A DNA stretch of 64,000 nt from Tenacibaculum dicentrarchi (GCF_964036635.1 NZ_OZ038524.1:2299001-2363000); one strand, 5' to 3'. Positions 1 to 8,804 are shown, counted from the first letter of the stretch. Program-made: numbers and translations. Notes: generated from the sequence alone by a model not told the origin.

Positions 1-397
1 CCGTATTTAATAATGAATATCCTACAGATGTAAATGGCTGTAAACCTACCGATAACCCTGCTTTTTTACCTACAGGAAACCCTAAAGAAACATATCGTAA
101 ACTTGTTGAACTCCCCGAACTTGAAGTATTTTCTTTTTGTAGTGTTAAAAAATTTGAACTAGCTCCAATGCCATAAGTAGCAACTCTTAAAGATGCATTT
201 GCTGCTGGATTTACAAAGTTTAAATGATGCATATCATTTAAAGCAACTCCAATTCTTCCCATAGAAACATTTTCTACAGTTGCTCCTTCAAAAGTTTCAC
301 CAATTCCAAAATAAGAATAAGGCGAAGCACTATTTCTTTGTGCAAATGTTGTTATTGCACTTAATACAAGTAATACTGATATAAGTTTCTTAATCAT
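1..397 (-). CDS. Outer-membrane beta-barrel protein, partial (C-terminus outside window)
   Basis: The gene starts with ATG at 397 and runs off the left edge, leaving 132 readable codons. Residues 1-20 form a signal peptide (Lys-Lys, then a hydrophobic stretch) with likely cleavage after 'TTFAQ'. The mature part is rich in Gly, Asn and Ser with short hydrophobic alternations and contains 'SMGRIGVALND' and 'FVNPAANA', which resemble OmpP1/FadL-like outer-membrane proteins of Bacteroidetes. The ATG lies inside the end of coaX (stop codon 392-390), an 8-nt overlap that suggests translational coupling. The ligand or cargo cannot be inferred. The family call is by gestalt; a different outer-membrane barrel is possible. 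Confidence 0.7.
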   Translation of the reverse strand, partial: MIKKLISVLLVLSAITTFAQRNSASPYSYFGIGETFEGATVENVSMGRIGVALNDMHHLNFVNPAANASLRVATYGIGASSNFLTLQKENTSSSGSSTSLRYVSLGFPVGKKAGLSVGLQPFTSVGYSLLNT

Positions 398-1121
398 TTG
401 TTAAATTATATGTCAAAACGGTATGTAATCCTTCCAAAACAAAATTTGGATGGGCAAATATGCCACTTTTTAATTGTTTAGCCAAGAAAAAGGTGTCACC
501 TCCTGTTAAAACAACTGTTAAATCGTTAAACTTTTTTTGATATTGCTCAATAATGCCATTTATTTCATTGCATACACCATTTACAATTCCCGAATGTATA
601 GAAGTATTTGTGTTAAATCCTATAAAATTATCAACTTCTTTTGTTTCTAATAACGGTAATTTTGATGTAAAATGATGCAAAGCTTTATATCGCATAGCAA
701 TACCTGGCGAAATTGCGCCTCCTAAATATTCTTTTTTATGATTGATAAAGTCAAAAGTAATACAAGTTCCGGCATCAATTACTAAAATATTTTTCTTCGG
801 ATAAATTTTCACGGCGGCAGCTGCGAGTGCAATTCTATCTACTCCTAAAGTTTTTGGTGTTCCATAAAGGTTTTTAAAAGGCACTTTTGTTTGATTTGTC
901 AAATAAATAGGATTTAATCTCTTTTTTATTTCTTCGGATGTTTTTTCTGAAATACTAGCTACTGAAGCTATAATACTTGCTGAAACAAAATATTTTGAAA
1001 TTATTTTTTCGATAATTTTTATAATTTCGGAAGTATCAAAAACAATAACCTCTACAATTATATCATTCTGAAAAACAGCTATTTTACCTCTTGTATTTCC
1101 AATATCAATACTCAAATTCAT
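390..1121 (-). CDS. coaX: Type III pantothenate kinase
   Basis: This enzyme phosphorylates pantothenate with ATP, the first step of coenzyme A synthesis, in the cytoplasm. The 243-residue length fits the CoaX family. The ASKHA-fold phosphate motif is at residues 6-10 (D-x-G-N-T), the pantothenate-binding 'GVDR' is at 93-96, the second phosphate motif 'DAGT' is at 116-119, followed by 'GGAISPG' near 134-140 and 'VLTGGD' near the C-terminus. Type III kinases usually need a monovalent cation and resist CoA feedback (family knowledge). It is the first gene of a minus-strand unit, overlapping the outer-membrane protein gene by 8 nt. ATG start at 1121. Confidence 0.95.
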   Translation of the reverse strand: MNLSIDIGNTRGKIAVFQNDIIVEVIVFDTSEIIKIIEKIISKYFVSASIIASVASISEKTSEEIKKRLNPIYLTNQTKVPFKNLYGTPKTLGVDRIALAAAAVKIYPKKNILVIDAGTCITFDFINHKKEYLGGAISPGIAMRYKALHHFTSKLPLLETKEVDNFIGFNTNTSIHSGIVNGVCNEINGIIEQYQKKFNDLTVVLTGGDTFFLAKQLKSGIFAHPNFVLEGLHTVLTYNLTND

Positions 1122-1185
1122 GGTTGTATTTTTTTAGATTTCAAAGTTACATTACATTTTTTTAATAAAAATATCATCAAAAAGT

Positions 1186-1215
1186 TTGTGTAAGTAAAAA
1201 AGAGTTGTATATTTG
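1186..1215 (+). promoter_or_regulatory. Promoter of the tRNA-Phe pair
   Basis: A TTG at 1186-1188 is followed after 19 nt by TATATTTG at 1208-1215. This matches the flavobacterial housekeeping promoter (-33 TTG, -7 TAnnTTTG) exactly. The predicted start site is about 20 nt before the first tRNA. Confidence 0.8.
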
Positions 1216-1241
1216 CACCCGCTAAACGAAAGTAGCAAACT

Positions 1242-1314
1242 GGTGCCTTAGCTCAGTTGGTAGAGCAAAGGACTGAAAATCCTTGTGTCCCTGGTTCGAT
1301 TCCTGGAGGCACCA
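1242..1314 (+). tRNA. tRNA-Phe(GAA), copy 1
   Basis: A 73-nt cloverleaf. The acceptor stem GGTGCCT pairs with AGGCACC at 1307-1313, the discriminator is A1314. The anticodon stem AAGGA/TCCTT (from 1268) encloses the loop CTGAAAA with anticodon GAA at 1275-1277. The T arm contains GGTTCGATTCC. CCA is not encoded as a full tail (the next bases are CAA). Confidence 0.97.
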
Positions 1315-1374
1315 CAATAATTTTTTCAATTGCAAAATTGCTAAACTTATTTGTTACTTTTATATAAGCACAAC

Positions 1375-1447
1375 GGTGCCTTAGCTCAGTTGGTAGAGCA
1401 AAGGACTGAAAATCCTTGTGTCCCTGGTTCGATTCCTGGAGGCACCA
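1375..1447 (+). tRNA. tRNA-Phe(GAA), copy 2
   Basis: This copy is identical base for base to the tRNA 60 nt upstream, with acceptor stem, GAA anticodon and T arm in the same places. No promoter box lies in the 60-nt spacer, so both copies are probably cut from one transcript started at about 1222 and ended by the terminator just downstream. Confidence 0.97.
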
Positions 1448-1451
1448 CCGC

Positions 1452-1490
1452 AAAAACCTGAACATTTATTTGTTCAGGTTTTTTATTTTA
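1452..1490 (+). terminator. Terminator of the tRNA-Phe operon
   Basis: Inverted repeat 1452-1463 / 1472-1483 (core CCTGAAC/GTTCAGG, loop of 8) followed by a T-rich run. It starts only 5 nt after the second tRNA. Confidence 0.85.
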
Positions 1491-1507
1491 AAGCATTTAT
1501 CTGAAAA

Positions 1508-2095
1508 CTAACGCATCCTTAACCAACCTAAAATTTGACTATTTTCAATTTTCCAGGTATTATTTTCTTTTTTCAAATCAAATTCTACTCGTGATTTACC
1601 TAAAACACCTGGGTTTTGCTGTATGATTTCAATTTTACCATCCGTTACTTTTGAAACAATTGAAACATGCCCATACCGATTAAAAATAGTACCGCTATAA
1701 ACTAGTAAATCGTTCTTTTTAGGCTTCCATTTACTCGCATTGGTATATTGTATTAAATTTCGGTCTTTATTTAATTTACCATCTTTTAAACGCGTATTGA
1801 AAAAACTTTTTGCGTGTCCGTAACTATTAGGCATTTTATGTTTGAAATATTCATAATAATACCGTTTTACAAATTCTACACATTGATATTTTAACCCAAT
1901 ATTATAGCCGTCTTTAGCTCGATTTCGCCCTTTTATAGTTCCTACATGTCCGTTGTAATACACCATAACGCCGTTTAAACTATCTATTTTATCGCCAAAT
2001 ACAGGAGCGAGTTGTGAACGAGGCATTTTTATCGTGTAAAAACCACTAATAAACACTACTAAAACTACTATAATTAGGGTGTTAATTTTTGCCAT
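1508..2095 (-). CDS. Membrane-anchored CHAP-domain cysteine hydrolase
   Basis: Probably a peptidoglycan amidase or endopeptidase acting in the periplasm. Residues 7-22 form an N-terminal membrane anchor or uncleaved signal ('LIIVVLVVFISGFY'). The CHAP catalytic set is visible: Cys72 in 'YQCVEFVKRYY', His143 in 'YGHVSIV' and a polar Asn161 after 'IIQQ'. The domain fills residues 45-195 and there is no separate wall-binding domain, so targeting is unclear. I place the start at ATG 2095; the frame is open to a GTG at 2167, which would add 24 residues before the anchor and is less likely. Its upstream gap holds repeat R1 copy 1. Confidence 0.8.
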   Translation of the reverse strand: MAKINTLIIVVLVVFISGFYTIKMPRSQLAPVFGDKIDSLNGVMVYYNGHVGTIKGRNRAKDGYNIGLKYQCVEFVKRYYYEYFKHKMPNSYGHAKSFFNTRLKDGKLNKDRNLIQYTNASKWKPKKNDLLVYSGTIFNRYGHVSIVSKVTDGKIEIIQQNPGVLGKSRVEFDLKKENNTWKIENSQILGWLRMR

Positions 2096-2245
2096 TTTAG
2101 ATTTATTTTTAAAATAGATAAATATCATACTAAATTTAGTCCAACAATACATCAACAGTAAAAACACCGTAAGGACGTGTTTTCTTCTTTCAGATAAAGT
2201 TAAAACAGGCTTTTAATAGCTGAAATATTCTTAAATAGCACAAAT

Positions 2246-2335
2246 GCCTAGCCCCGATTGTAGCAATTGTTTGAGCTCTTTTTTTTGATTTTTCTTCAAA
2301 AAAAAAGCGAGTGCGGAAAGCGGGAAATTGCTTCT
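2246..2335 (+). repeat. Interspersed element R1, copy 1 (candidate structured RNA)
   Basis: First of five copies in this window. It opens with CCTAGCCCCGATTG, continues with a T-tract/A-tract hairpin (T8GA ... TCA8) after GAGCTC, and ends with GCGAGTGCGGAAAGCGGG followed by AAATTGCTTC. AGCAATT near 2262 can pair with AATTGCT near 2328. The element lies 20 nt beyond the stop of the minus-strand EEP gene and is antisense to both neighbours. The rest of the gap 2096-2245 shows no gene. Confidence 0.9.
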
Positions 2336-2354
2336 AATAATCATTTTTAAAAAA

Positions 2355-3332
2355 TTACTTTAACTTAAATTTCATTTCTATCGGTAAATGATCGGAAGCT
2401 TGCCCAAAACTATTTAGTACTTTTCCGCTTATATATTCTATAGTTTTTTCGGTATAAAAAATATAATCGATACGCTCATATAAATCTTTGGTATCGAAAG
2501 TATTTGCAGGGTTATTTGCCGTAAAAGCTGCGTTTCCAATTCCTTTCATTGTTATTAATTGCTGAATAATCGCTGTATTATCTCTTGCTTTTGAATTAAA
2601 ATCGCCCAATAAAATAGTTGGAAATTTGTCTTTATAAGAATTAAAAACAGCTAAAACCTGTTCAAATTGATTAACACGAGTTTCGGTGTCGAAGGCTTCT
2701 AAATGAATATTTAAAACAACAACTTCTTTGCCGTTAATTAGCACTTTTACAACTTGTAAAAGTCTGTCTAAATACAGGGCATCTCTATAAAAAGGGCTAT
2801 CAGGAACACGGGCTAAAACGATACGTTCATAATTTTTTAATTCATATTTACTAAGAATCGACTGCCCTGAAACAATTTTCCCAAAGTGCATGCTTGGCGG
2901 CCAATATGGAAACGGCACATAGGTTTCATCCCAATTAACGCCTCTTGCGGCATATTTATAGCCTAATTTCATAAATTCGGCTTCTTGATTTACTTTGTAA
3001 GACCTTGAAGCGTTGTAATCAATTTCTTGAAAAGCAATAATATCGGGAGTTATTTTTTGAAGTTCAGTTTTAACTTTATTGAAATTATCGTTAAATAATT
3101 TTTTTGATTTTGCTACGGGTAAATTATTGGTCATTCCGCTTAAATAACCAACGTTATAAGTAATAATACTATGTATTGAATCGTTTTTTAGACTGTTATT
3201 ATTTTCTAATGTAATCAATTTAGCATATTCTTCTTTATTAATTGTTGGGGATGATGCCCAGTAAAAAAACAAGAAAAAAGCGACTATTAATACGGATATT
3301 ACCTTTACTAAAAGGCTGATTTTATTTTTCAT
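2355..3332 (-). CDS. Endonuclease/exonuclease/phosphatase (EEP) family protein, membrane-anchored
   Basis: A Mg-dependent phosphodiesterase or phosphatase of the DNase I-like fold. Motifs in order: Asn60 in 'ITYNVGY', Glu103 in 'AFQEID', His210 in 'LNIHLEAFD', 'GDFN' at 243-246 and 'SDHLP' at 313-317, the full catalytic set. An N-terminal membrane segment (residues 8-25) puts the catalytic part outside the cytoplasm, so a lipid, phosphate-ester or extracellular nucleic acid substrate is more likely than chromosomal DNA. 325 residues, ATG start, isolated gene. The true substrate cannot be read from the sequence. Confidence 0.85.
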   Translation of the reverse strand: MKNKISLLVKVISVLIVAFFLFFYWASSPTINKEEYAKLITLENNNSLKNDSIHSIITYNVGYLSGMTNNLPVAKSKKLFNDNFNKVKTELQKITPDIIAFQEIDYNASRSYKVNQEAEFMKLGYKYAARGVNWDETYVPFPYWPPSMHFGKIVSGQSILSKYELKNYERIVLARVPDSPFYRDALYLDRLLQVVKVLINGKEVVVLNIHLEAFDTETRVNQFEQVLAVFNSYKDKFPTILLGDFNSKARDNTAIIQQLITMKGIGNAAFTANNPANTFDTKDLYERIDYIFYTEKTIEYISGKVLNSFGQASDHLPIEMKFKLK

Positions 3333-3393
3333 AAAGTGTTAAAATTACGTTTAAACTAATCTATATAAGTCAATTAAAAACAAATCAACTTTT

Positions 3394-3915
3394 TTACTTT
3401 TCGTGTTTAAACCAACTAGAATATTCTACATAATTATTGGCGATTCTATCAATTTCACCTGAAATTAATTCTTTCGAAATATCTTTTACTTTTTTAGCAG
3501 GAATACCAGCATAAATACTTCCACTTTCTACACGAGTATTTTTAGTAACTACAGCACCTGCGGCAATAATTGAGTTTGATTCCACGACACAATCATCCAT
3601 AATAATACTTCCCATACCTATTAAAACATTGTCGTGAATTGTACAACCGTGTACAATTGCATTATGTCCTACCGACACATTATTTCCAATAGTTGTAGGT
3701 GATTTTTTGTAGGTTGCATGAACTATTGCACCATCTTGAATGTTTACCTTATCGCCCATTTTAATATAATGAACATCACCTCTAATTACGGCATTAAACC
3801 AAACACTACACTGTTTTCCCATTTGTACATCGCCAACAATTGTTGCATTTTCTGCAACATAACAATCGGCAGGAATTTGAGGTGTTTTTCCGTTTATCGT
3901 TTTTATAACTTTCAT
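3394..3915 (-). CDS. Gamma carbonic anhydrase family protein (left-handed beta helix)
   Basis: A 173-residue hexapeptide-repeat protein related to YrdA/PaaY and Cam-type carbonic anhydrases. The three zinc-ligand histidines are present at 66 ('AIVHATY'), 84 and 89 ('GHNAIVHG'). Hexapeptide turns ('IVGDVQ', 'VIRGDVHY', 'VLIGMGS', 'IIAAGAVV') run through residues 20-135, and a C-terminal helix follows. Members act as trimers in the cytoplasm; activity as a real carbonic anhydrase is not certain for this branch because the external catalytic loop of Cam is missing. ATG start at 3915, single gene. Confidence 0.9.
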   Translation of the reverse strand: MKVIKTINGKTPQIPADCYVAENATIVGDVQMGKQCSVWFNAVIRGDVHYIKMGDKVNIQDGAIVHATYKKSPTTIGNNVSVGHNAIVHGCTIHDNVLIGMGSIIMDDCVVESNSIIAAGAVVTKNTRVESGSIYAGIPAKKVKDISKELISGEIDRIANNYVEYSSWFKHEK

Positions 3916-3968
3916 CTGCTTATTTTAAAAAATATAATTTTACCTCTTTTTACTTAAATAACAATCAT

Positions 3969-4011
3969 AAAAAGTCGTTATTCTAAGAAATATCTTGAAT
4001 AACGACTTTTT
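3969..4011 (-). terminator. Terminator after the glucosaminidase gene
   Basis: A 15-bp inverted repeat, 3969-3983 / 3997-4011 (core AGTCGTTATTC), with A/T flanks. It stands after the minus-strand stop at 4034 and could act in both directions. Confidence 0.8.
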
Positions 4012-4033
4012 AAAATACTAAAAAACACTATTT

Positions 4034-4843
4034 TTAGTTGACTATTAATTTTTCACCAATACTAATGCTGTTGTTAATAAGGCTGTTAATTTTTTTCAAA
4101 TCACCTACCGATATTTGATATTTTCTAGCAATAGAATATAAAGTATCACCTTTTTGCACTTGGTGATGCAGCGTTTTAGTACTTGCTATACTTGTTTCTT
4201 TTTTAGGCTTAATTCTATCGTATTTCGTTAAATTATATTTATTAATAATCGAAATTAATTTCTGTGGATATCGTTTATCAGTTGCATAGCCTGCTTTTCT
4301 TAATCCGTACGCCCAGCCTTTATAATTGGTATGTCCTAGTTTAAATAAACTTGCATAACGACTTCTAGAAATTAAAAATTGTGAATGGTCTTCATACGAG
4401 GTTTGCGGATATTTATATTTTCTAAAACACTCTCCTATTTCGTCATCATCATGCGTTACACTTTTTCCTTGCCAACCTTTATGACATTTAATTCCGAAGT
4501 GATTATTCGAACGAATTGCCAAGGCACTTCTTCCACTACCCGATTCTAAAACACCTTGCGCCAAGGTAATACTAGCAGGAATTTTATGTTCGTGCATTTT
4601 TGTAACGGCAATAGGTGCAAATTTTTGAATATAAGCTTCGGTATGATTTTTAGTTGTTTTACTTGTAACTTTTACCTGTTCTAACTGATAAACTTCAGGA
4701 GCAACTTCTTCTTCTTGCTCAATAATTACTTTTTGCTTAACAAGCACTTTTTTTCGAGGCTTAGAAACGATATTTTTATTTGAACCACAACTTATTAAAA
4801 AAGTGGCACTTAGTACGATGTAAAAAACAGACTGTATTCTCAT
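4034..4843 (-). CDS. Glucosaminidase (GH73-like) lipoprotein with C-terminal LysM
   Basis: A peptidoglycan hydrolase expected to cut N-acetylglucosaminyl bonds in the wall. Lipobox 'LISCG' makes Cys19 the lipidated residue. The glucosaminidase domain spans about 68-205; the likely catalytic Glu is residue 100 in 'AQGVLESGSG', followed by 'NNHFGIKC'. A LysM domain at 226-269 ('HHQVQKGDTLYSIARKYQ') binds glycan. ATG start at 4843; the start codon shares one base with the stop of the upstream PLP gene (TAATG), so the two are one transcript and probably translationally coupled, although their functions look unrelated. Confidence 0.9.
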   Translation of the reverse strand: MRIQSVFYIVLSATFLISCGSNKNIVSKPRKKVLVKQKVIIEQEEEVAPEVYQLEQVKVTSKTTKNHTEAYIQKFAPIAVTKMHEHKIPASITLAQGVLESGSGRSALAIRSNNHFGIKCHKGWQGKSVTHDDDEIGECFRKYKYPQTSYEDHSQFLISRSRYASLFKLGHTNYKGWAYGLRKAGYATDKRYPQKLISIINKYNLTKYDRIKPKKETSIASTKTLHHQVQKGDTLYSIARKYQISVGDLKKINSLINNSISIGEKLIVN

Positions 4844-5802
4844 TAAAATATAATTAATTCTTGATTTTTATTTTTTATTTTTTTGTTAACCCCATTAATT
4901 CCTTGTAAACCTCCTGTATGAATTACTAAAATACGGCTATTTTTTTCAAAATAATCTTCTTGAAGCATCGCTAAAATTCCAAATAGCATTTTCCCTGTAT
5001 AAATAGGGTCTAACGGAATATTTGTTTGTGTTTTAAACTCGTTTATAAAACGAATTAATTCTTGATTATATTTTGCGTAACCACCAAAATGATAGTCAGT
5101 TATTAACTGCCAGTTTTTATTAGTATCAGCAATTAATCCTTCTATTTCTTTTTGTAAAAAATGACCTTTTAAAGCAGGAAAACCAAGTACTTTTTGATGT
5201 TCTTTAGCTGAATTTATCAATCCTGAAATAGTTCCTCCAGTACCTATTGCGCTACAAATATAATCGAATTTATTATCTTGTTCAGTTAAGATTTCTTCAC
5301 AACCTTTAATTGCCAAAATATTTGTGCCTCCTTCAGGAATTAAATAAAAATTACCAAATTCATTTTTCAATTCTTGTATAAATTCTTCGGATGTTTTATT
5401 TCGATAAATTTCTCTGGAAACAAACTTAAATTCCATTCCATTTTGATGGGCTTTTTGTAAACTTGAATTTCCTGCTAATGTTTTTTCAATATTTTTTGCT
5501 AATTCATCGCCTCGGATAATTCCAATAGTTTTAAAACCTGCTAAATTTCCTGCTACGGCAGTGGCTACAATATGATTTGAAAACGCACCTCCAAAAGTTA
5601 ATAACGTATTTTTTTGTTGATTTTTGGCTTCAATAATATTGTATTTTAATTTTCGAAACTTATTTCCTGAAACAAACGGATGAATTTCATCTTCTCTTTT
5701 GATACATAATTCAATATTTTTTTTTTCTAAAATAGTATGAATTACTTGTTGATTTTCACTAATAAAATCTTGTTCAAAAATTTTTTTTTCATTTATATTC
5801 AT
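4843..5802 (-). CDS. 1-aminocyclopropane-1-carboxylate deaminase/D-cysteine desulfhydrase family enzyme
   Basis: A PLP-dependent fold-type II enzyme. 'GNKFRKLKYN' at 47-55 carries the Schiff-base Lys51, 'FGGAFSNHIVA' near 70-80 is the substrate-binding loop, and 'GTGGTISGL' is the phosphate-binding glycine loop. Family members deaminate ACC or desulfurate D-cysteine; the shorter 319-residue form seen here is typical of the bacterial D-cysteine desulfhydrase-like group, but substrate cannot be assigned from motifs alone. It is the first gene of a two-gene unit with the glucosaminidase downstream. ATG at 5802. Confidence 0.85.
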   Translation of the reverse strand: MNINEKKIFEQDFISENQQVIHTILEKKNIELCIKREDEIHPFVSGNKFRKLKYNIIEAKNQQKNTLLTFGGAFSNHIVATAVAGNLAGFKTIGIIRGDELAKNIEKTLAGNSSLQKAHQNGMEFKFVSREIYRNKTSEEFIQELKNEFGNFYLIPEGGTNILAIKGCEEILTEQDNKFDYICSAIGTGGTISGLINSAKEHQKVLGFPALKGHFLQKEIEGLIADTNKNWQLITDYHFGGYAKYNQELIRFINEFKTQTNIPLDPIYTGKMLFGILAMLQEDYFEKNSRILVIHTGGLQGINGVNKKIKNKNQELIIF

Positions 5803-5938
5803 CTAAAAAAAGCAAAATTATTTCGGCAAAAATACTAGATTTATCTATTAATTAATACCTATTTTAAACTTGATTTTACAATAAAAAAACACGAACTTGT
5901 TAGCATTATAATTCAAATTTCTAAATATCTTAATAAAT

Positions 5939-6715
5939 ATGGAAAATAAATTTAATATCGCTGTACTTATAGATGGCGATAATGCACAACCAAAATTATT
6001 AAAAGAAATTATTGAAGAAGTTTCTAAATACGGAAAAGCAACTATCCGAAGAATTTATGGCGATTGGACAACTCCGCAAATGAATAGTTGGAAGGCTATT
6101 ATCAATCAACATTCTATCAGCCCGATTCAAAAATTTTCATATACTACTGGTAAAAATTCTACAGATGGCTCCTTAATTATTGATGCTATGGATATTTTAC
6201 ACGGAAAAAATACCGAAGGTTTTTGTATTGTTTCTAGCGATAGTGATTACACTGGACTTGCAAAAAGAATTAGAGAAGAAGGTCTTTTTGTGATGGGAAT
6301 TGGTGAGAAAAAAACACCCGAATCCTTTGTAAAATCGTGTGAAGTTTTCACATTTACTGAAAATTTAAAAAATGAACAAGTAATTCAAAATCAATTAAAT
6401 AATCAAAATGAAACTGTAAAATCAAAATCAATAAAACAAAATAGTAATATAAAAAATAAAACTATTATTGAAAAAATTAGATTATCAAGAGCAGATTTAA
6501 AAACAATTAATAAAGCTTTTGACATTTCTACTAATGAAGAAGAAAATGCATATATTTCTACATTAGGTGTAAATATTAGAAAAATTGACCCAAGTTTTGA
6601 CCCTAGAAGTTATGGTTTTAAAAACCTAACTCGTCTTTTTGAAAATATTGATAAATATGAAGTTATTAAAAATGAAGTTGGCGGTTTAAATCATCCGTTA
6701 TTACGAATTAAATAA
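5939..6715 (+). CDS. NYN-domain putative RNase with C-terminal OST-HTH/LOTUS domain
   Basis: The N-terminal half (residues 5-140) is a NYN/PIN-like nuclease domain: Asp12 and Asp14 in 'VLIDGDNAQ', Asp76 in 'NSTDGSLIIDAMD', Asp101 and Asp103 in 'VSSDSDYTG' form the acidic metal site. A linker rich in Asn, Gln and Lys (about 145-175) leads to an OST-HTH-like domain at 185-255 ('DPRSYGFKNLTRLFENI'), which in other proteins binds RNA. The pair suggests an RNA-guided or RNA-binding endonuclease acting on cytoplasmic RNA; the target is unknown. Similar LabA-like proteins are common in bacteria. Single gene convergent with the ABC-F gene. Confidence 0.85.
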   Translation: MENKFNIAVLIDGDNAQPKLLKEIIEEVSKYGKATIRRIYGDWTTPQMNSWKAIINQHSISPIQKFSYTTGKNSTDGSLIIDAMDILHGKNTEGFCIVSSDSDYTGLAKRIREEGLFVMGIGEKKTPESFVKSCEVFTFTENLKNEQVIQNQLNNQNETVKSKSIKQNSNIKNKTIIEKIRLSRADLKTINKAFDISTNEEENAYISTLGVNIRKIDPSFDPRSYGFKNLTRLFENIDKYEVIKNEVGGLNHPLLRIK

Positions 6716-6737
6716 TTATTTTTTTCTGATTTTTAAT

Positions 6738-6786
6738 AAAAAAACTACTTACTAAAATCATTTAAGATTGTTGTAAGTAGTTTTTT
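6738..6786. terminator. Bidirectional terminator between NYN and ABC-F genes
   Basis: AAAACTACTTAC at about 6741-6752 pairs with GTAAGTAGTTTT from 6773; A-tract on the left and T-tract on the right fit termination from both convergent genes. Confidence 0.85.
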
Positions 6787-6812
6787 ATAATACTATTTTA
6801 TAAAAACTAAGT

Positions 6813-8729
6813 TTAAAAATTAGAAACTTGTTCTTCTATTTTTTCCCAATCAGCCATTAAAGTATCTAATGATGCTTTTTTAGCTTTATATTTTTCAAAG
6901 AAATTAGGACGAGCCGAAACTTCGTCATAATTATTTGCTAATTCTAAATCTATTTTAGCAATTTCATCTTCTAAATCAGCAATATCTCTTTCTGTTTTAG
7001 ATAACTTATTTTTAAGTTTTTTCAACTCTTTTTCTTGCTCTCTAGATAATTGATATGCTTCTTTTTTAGCTGTTGGTTTTTCAGTTTTAACAACCGTTCT
7101 TTTTTCAGCTTCTCTAAGATTTTCCATCTTATGCTGTTCTAAGAAATAATCAATATCGCCTAAATATTCTTTAATTTCTTTGTCTTTAAATCCGTAAACA
7201 GTTGATGTTAATCCTTGTAAAAAATCTCTATCGTGAGATACAACGATTAATGTTCCATCAAAGTTTTTTAAAGCAGTTTTTAATACTGTTTTAGAGGCTA
7301 TATCCAAGTGATTTGTAGGCTCATCCATTACCAACACGTTAAATGGTGATAATAATAATTTACATAATGCTAATCGGTTACGCTCGCCTCCTGATAATAC
7401 TTTTGCTTTTTTATCAACAGCATCTCCACCAAATAAGAAAGAACCTAACATATCTCTAACACGCATTCTGTTAGTGTCAGAAGCGGCATCTTCCATAATT
7501 TCTAACACCGTTTTTTCTGGTGGTAATTCTTCAGATTGATTTTGAGCAAAATATCCTATTTCAACATTATGACCTAATTTCAGATTTCCTTCAAACGGAA
7601 TTTCACCAACCATCATTTTTGCTAAAGTAGATTTACCTTGTCCGTTTTGCCCAACAAAAGCAATTTTACTGTTACGTTCAATTAATAAATCAACATCTTG
7701 TAAAACATGTTTATCTCCATAACTTTTACATAAACTATCAGCTTCAACAATAATTTTACCAGGTTCTTTTGATATTGCAAACTTTACATTCATTGCGGCA
7801 TTATCATCGCCATCAACTTCAATAAGTTGTACTTTATCAAGTTGTTTCATTAGCGATTGTGCCATTGAAGCCTTACTTGCTTTTGCCTTAAATTTATTGA
7901 TTAAATGTTGTTTTTGCTTAATCTCTTTTTCTTGATTTTTCTGAGCTTGTAACTGTTTTTCTTTAATTTCAGCTCTTAAAACTAAAAATTCAGAATACGG
8001 TTTTTTATAATCATAAATTTGTCCTAATGATATTTCAATAGTTCTGTTAGTTACGTTATCTAAAAACATTTTATCGTGAGAAACTAATACAATTGCCCCT
8101 GAATATGACTTTAAAAAATTCTCTAACCAAATAATAGATTCAATATCTAAGTGGTTTGTAGGCTCATCCAACAATAAAATATCATTGTCTTGCAGTAATA
8201 ATTTTGCAAGTTCAATACGCATTCTCCATCCTCCAGAAAAGGTATTTGTTAGCTTATCAAAATCTTCACGTTGAAATCCTAAACCTTGTAAAATTTTCTC
8301 GGTATCACCTTGATAATTATATCCTCCTAAAAGTTCATAACGTTCGGTTAAATCTGTTAAATCGTGAATTAATTGACTATATTCTTCACTTTCATAATCG
8401 GTTCTAATAGCTAATTGATTGTTAATATCATCCAACTTTAATTCAATTTCTTTAATTTCTTCAAAAGCTTGATATGCTTCTTCTAAAATTGTTCTTCCTT
8501 CAACAAAATCAATATCCTGACGTAAAAAACCCATACGGATATCTTTATCAAAAGCCATTGTTCCTCCACTAGTTTCAATATCTTTAGAAAGTACTTTTAA
8601 TAAAGTTGATTTTCCTGCGCCATTCTTTCCTATGAGTCCAATTCTATCCCCTTTATTTAACTTGAAAGTAATTCCTGAAAACAAATCAGTTCCCATAAAA
8701 GAAACCGATAAATTGTGTACGTTTAACAT
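6813..8729 (-). CDS. ABC-F family ATPase (ribosome-associated, no membrane domain)
   Basis: Two ABC cassettes in one 638-residue soluble chain. Cassette 1: Walker A 'GKNGAGKST' at 34-42, signature 'FSGGWRMR', Walker B 'LLLDEPTNHLD'. Cassette 2: Walker A 'GQNGQGKST', signature 'LSGGERNR', Walker B 'LVMDEPTNHLD'. The charged linker between them and the coiled-coil C-terminus (Lys/Glu-rich, residues about 560-635, 'ERDIADLEDEIAKID') are typical of the Uup/YheS type of ABC-F proteins, which bind the ribosomal E site and affect elongation. No transmembrane segments. Exact subgroup and any antibiotic protection role cannot be decided. ATG at 8729, monocistronic. Confidence 0.93.
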   Translation of the reverse strand: MLNVHNLSVSFMGTDLFSGITFKLNKGDRIGLIGKNGAGKSTLLKVLSKDIETSGGTMAFDKDIRMGFLRQDIDFVEGRTILEEAYQAFEEIKEIELKLDDINNQLAIRTDYESEEYSQLIHDLTDLTERYELLGGYNYQGDTEKILQGLGFQREDFDKLTNTFSGGWRMRIELAKLLLQDNDILLLDEPTNHLDIESIIWLENFLKSYSGAIVLVSHDKMFLDNVTNRTIEISLGQIYDYKKPYSEFLVLRAEIKEKQLQAQKNQEKEIKQKQHLINKFKAKASKASMAQSLMKQLDKVQLIEVDGDDNAAMNVKFAISKEPGKIIVEADSLCKSYGDKHVLQDVDLLIERNSKIAFVGQNGQGKSTLAKMMVGEIPFEGNLKLGHNVEIGYFAQNQSEELPPEKTVLEIMEDAASDTNRMRVRDMLGSFLFGGDAVDKKAKVLSGGERNRLALCKLLLSPFNVLVMDEPTNHLDIASKTVLKTALKNFDGTLIVVSHDRDFLQGLTSTVYGFKDKEIKEYLGDIDYFLEQHKMENLREAEKRTVVKTEKPTAKKEAYQLSREQEKELKKLKNKLSKTERDIADLEDEIAKIDLELANNYDEVSARPNFFEKYKAKKASLDTLMADWEKIEEQVSNF

Positions 8730-8769
8730 ATATGTAATAATTGTTACTTATGGTGAATGATAAAAAAAT

Positions 8770-8777
8770 TATCTTTG
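8770..8777 (+). promoter_or_regulatory. -7 box for the DUF983 gene
   Basis: TATCTTTG matches the TAnnTTTG element; the ATG is 28 nt further on. No good -33 TTG is found at the right distance. Confidence 0.6.
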
Positions 8778-8804
8778 CAAAAATATATAAATTTATAATT
8801 GATT

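Noticed and set aside
1253..1465. Open frame of 70 codons across the tRNA-Phe pair
   Set aside because: It lies inside two tRNA genes and their spacer; repeated protein text is only the translated tRNA.
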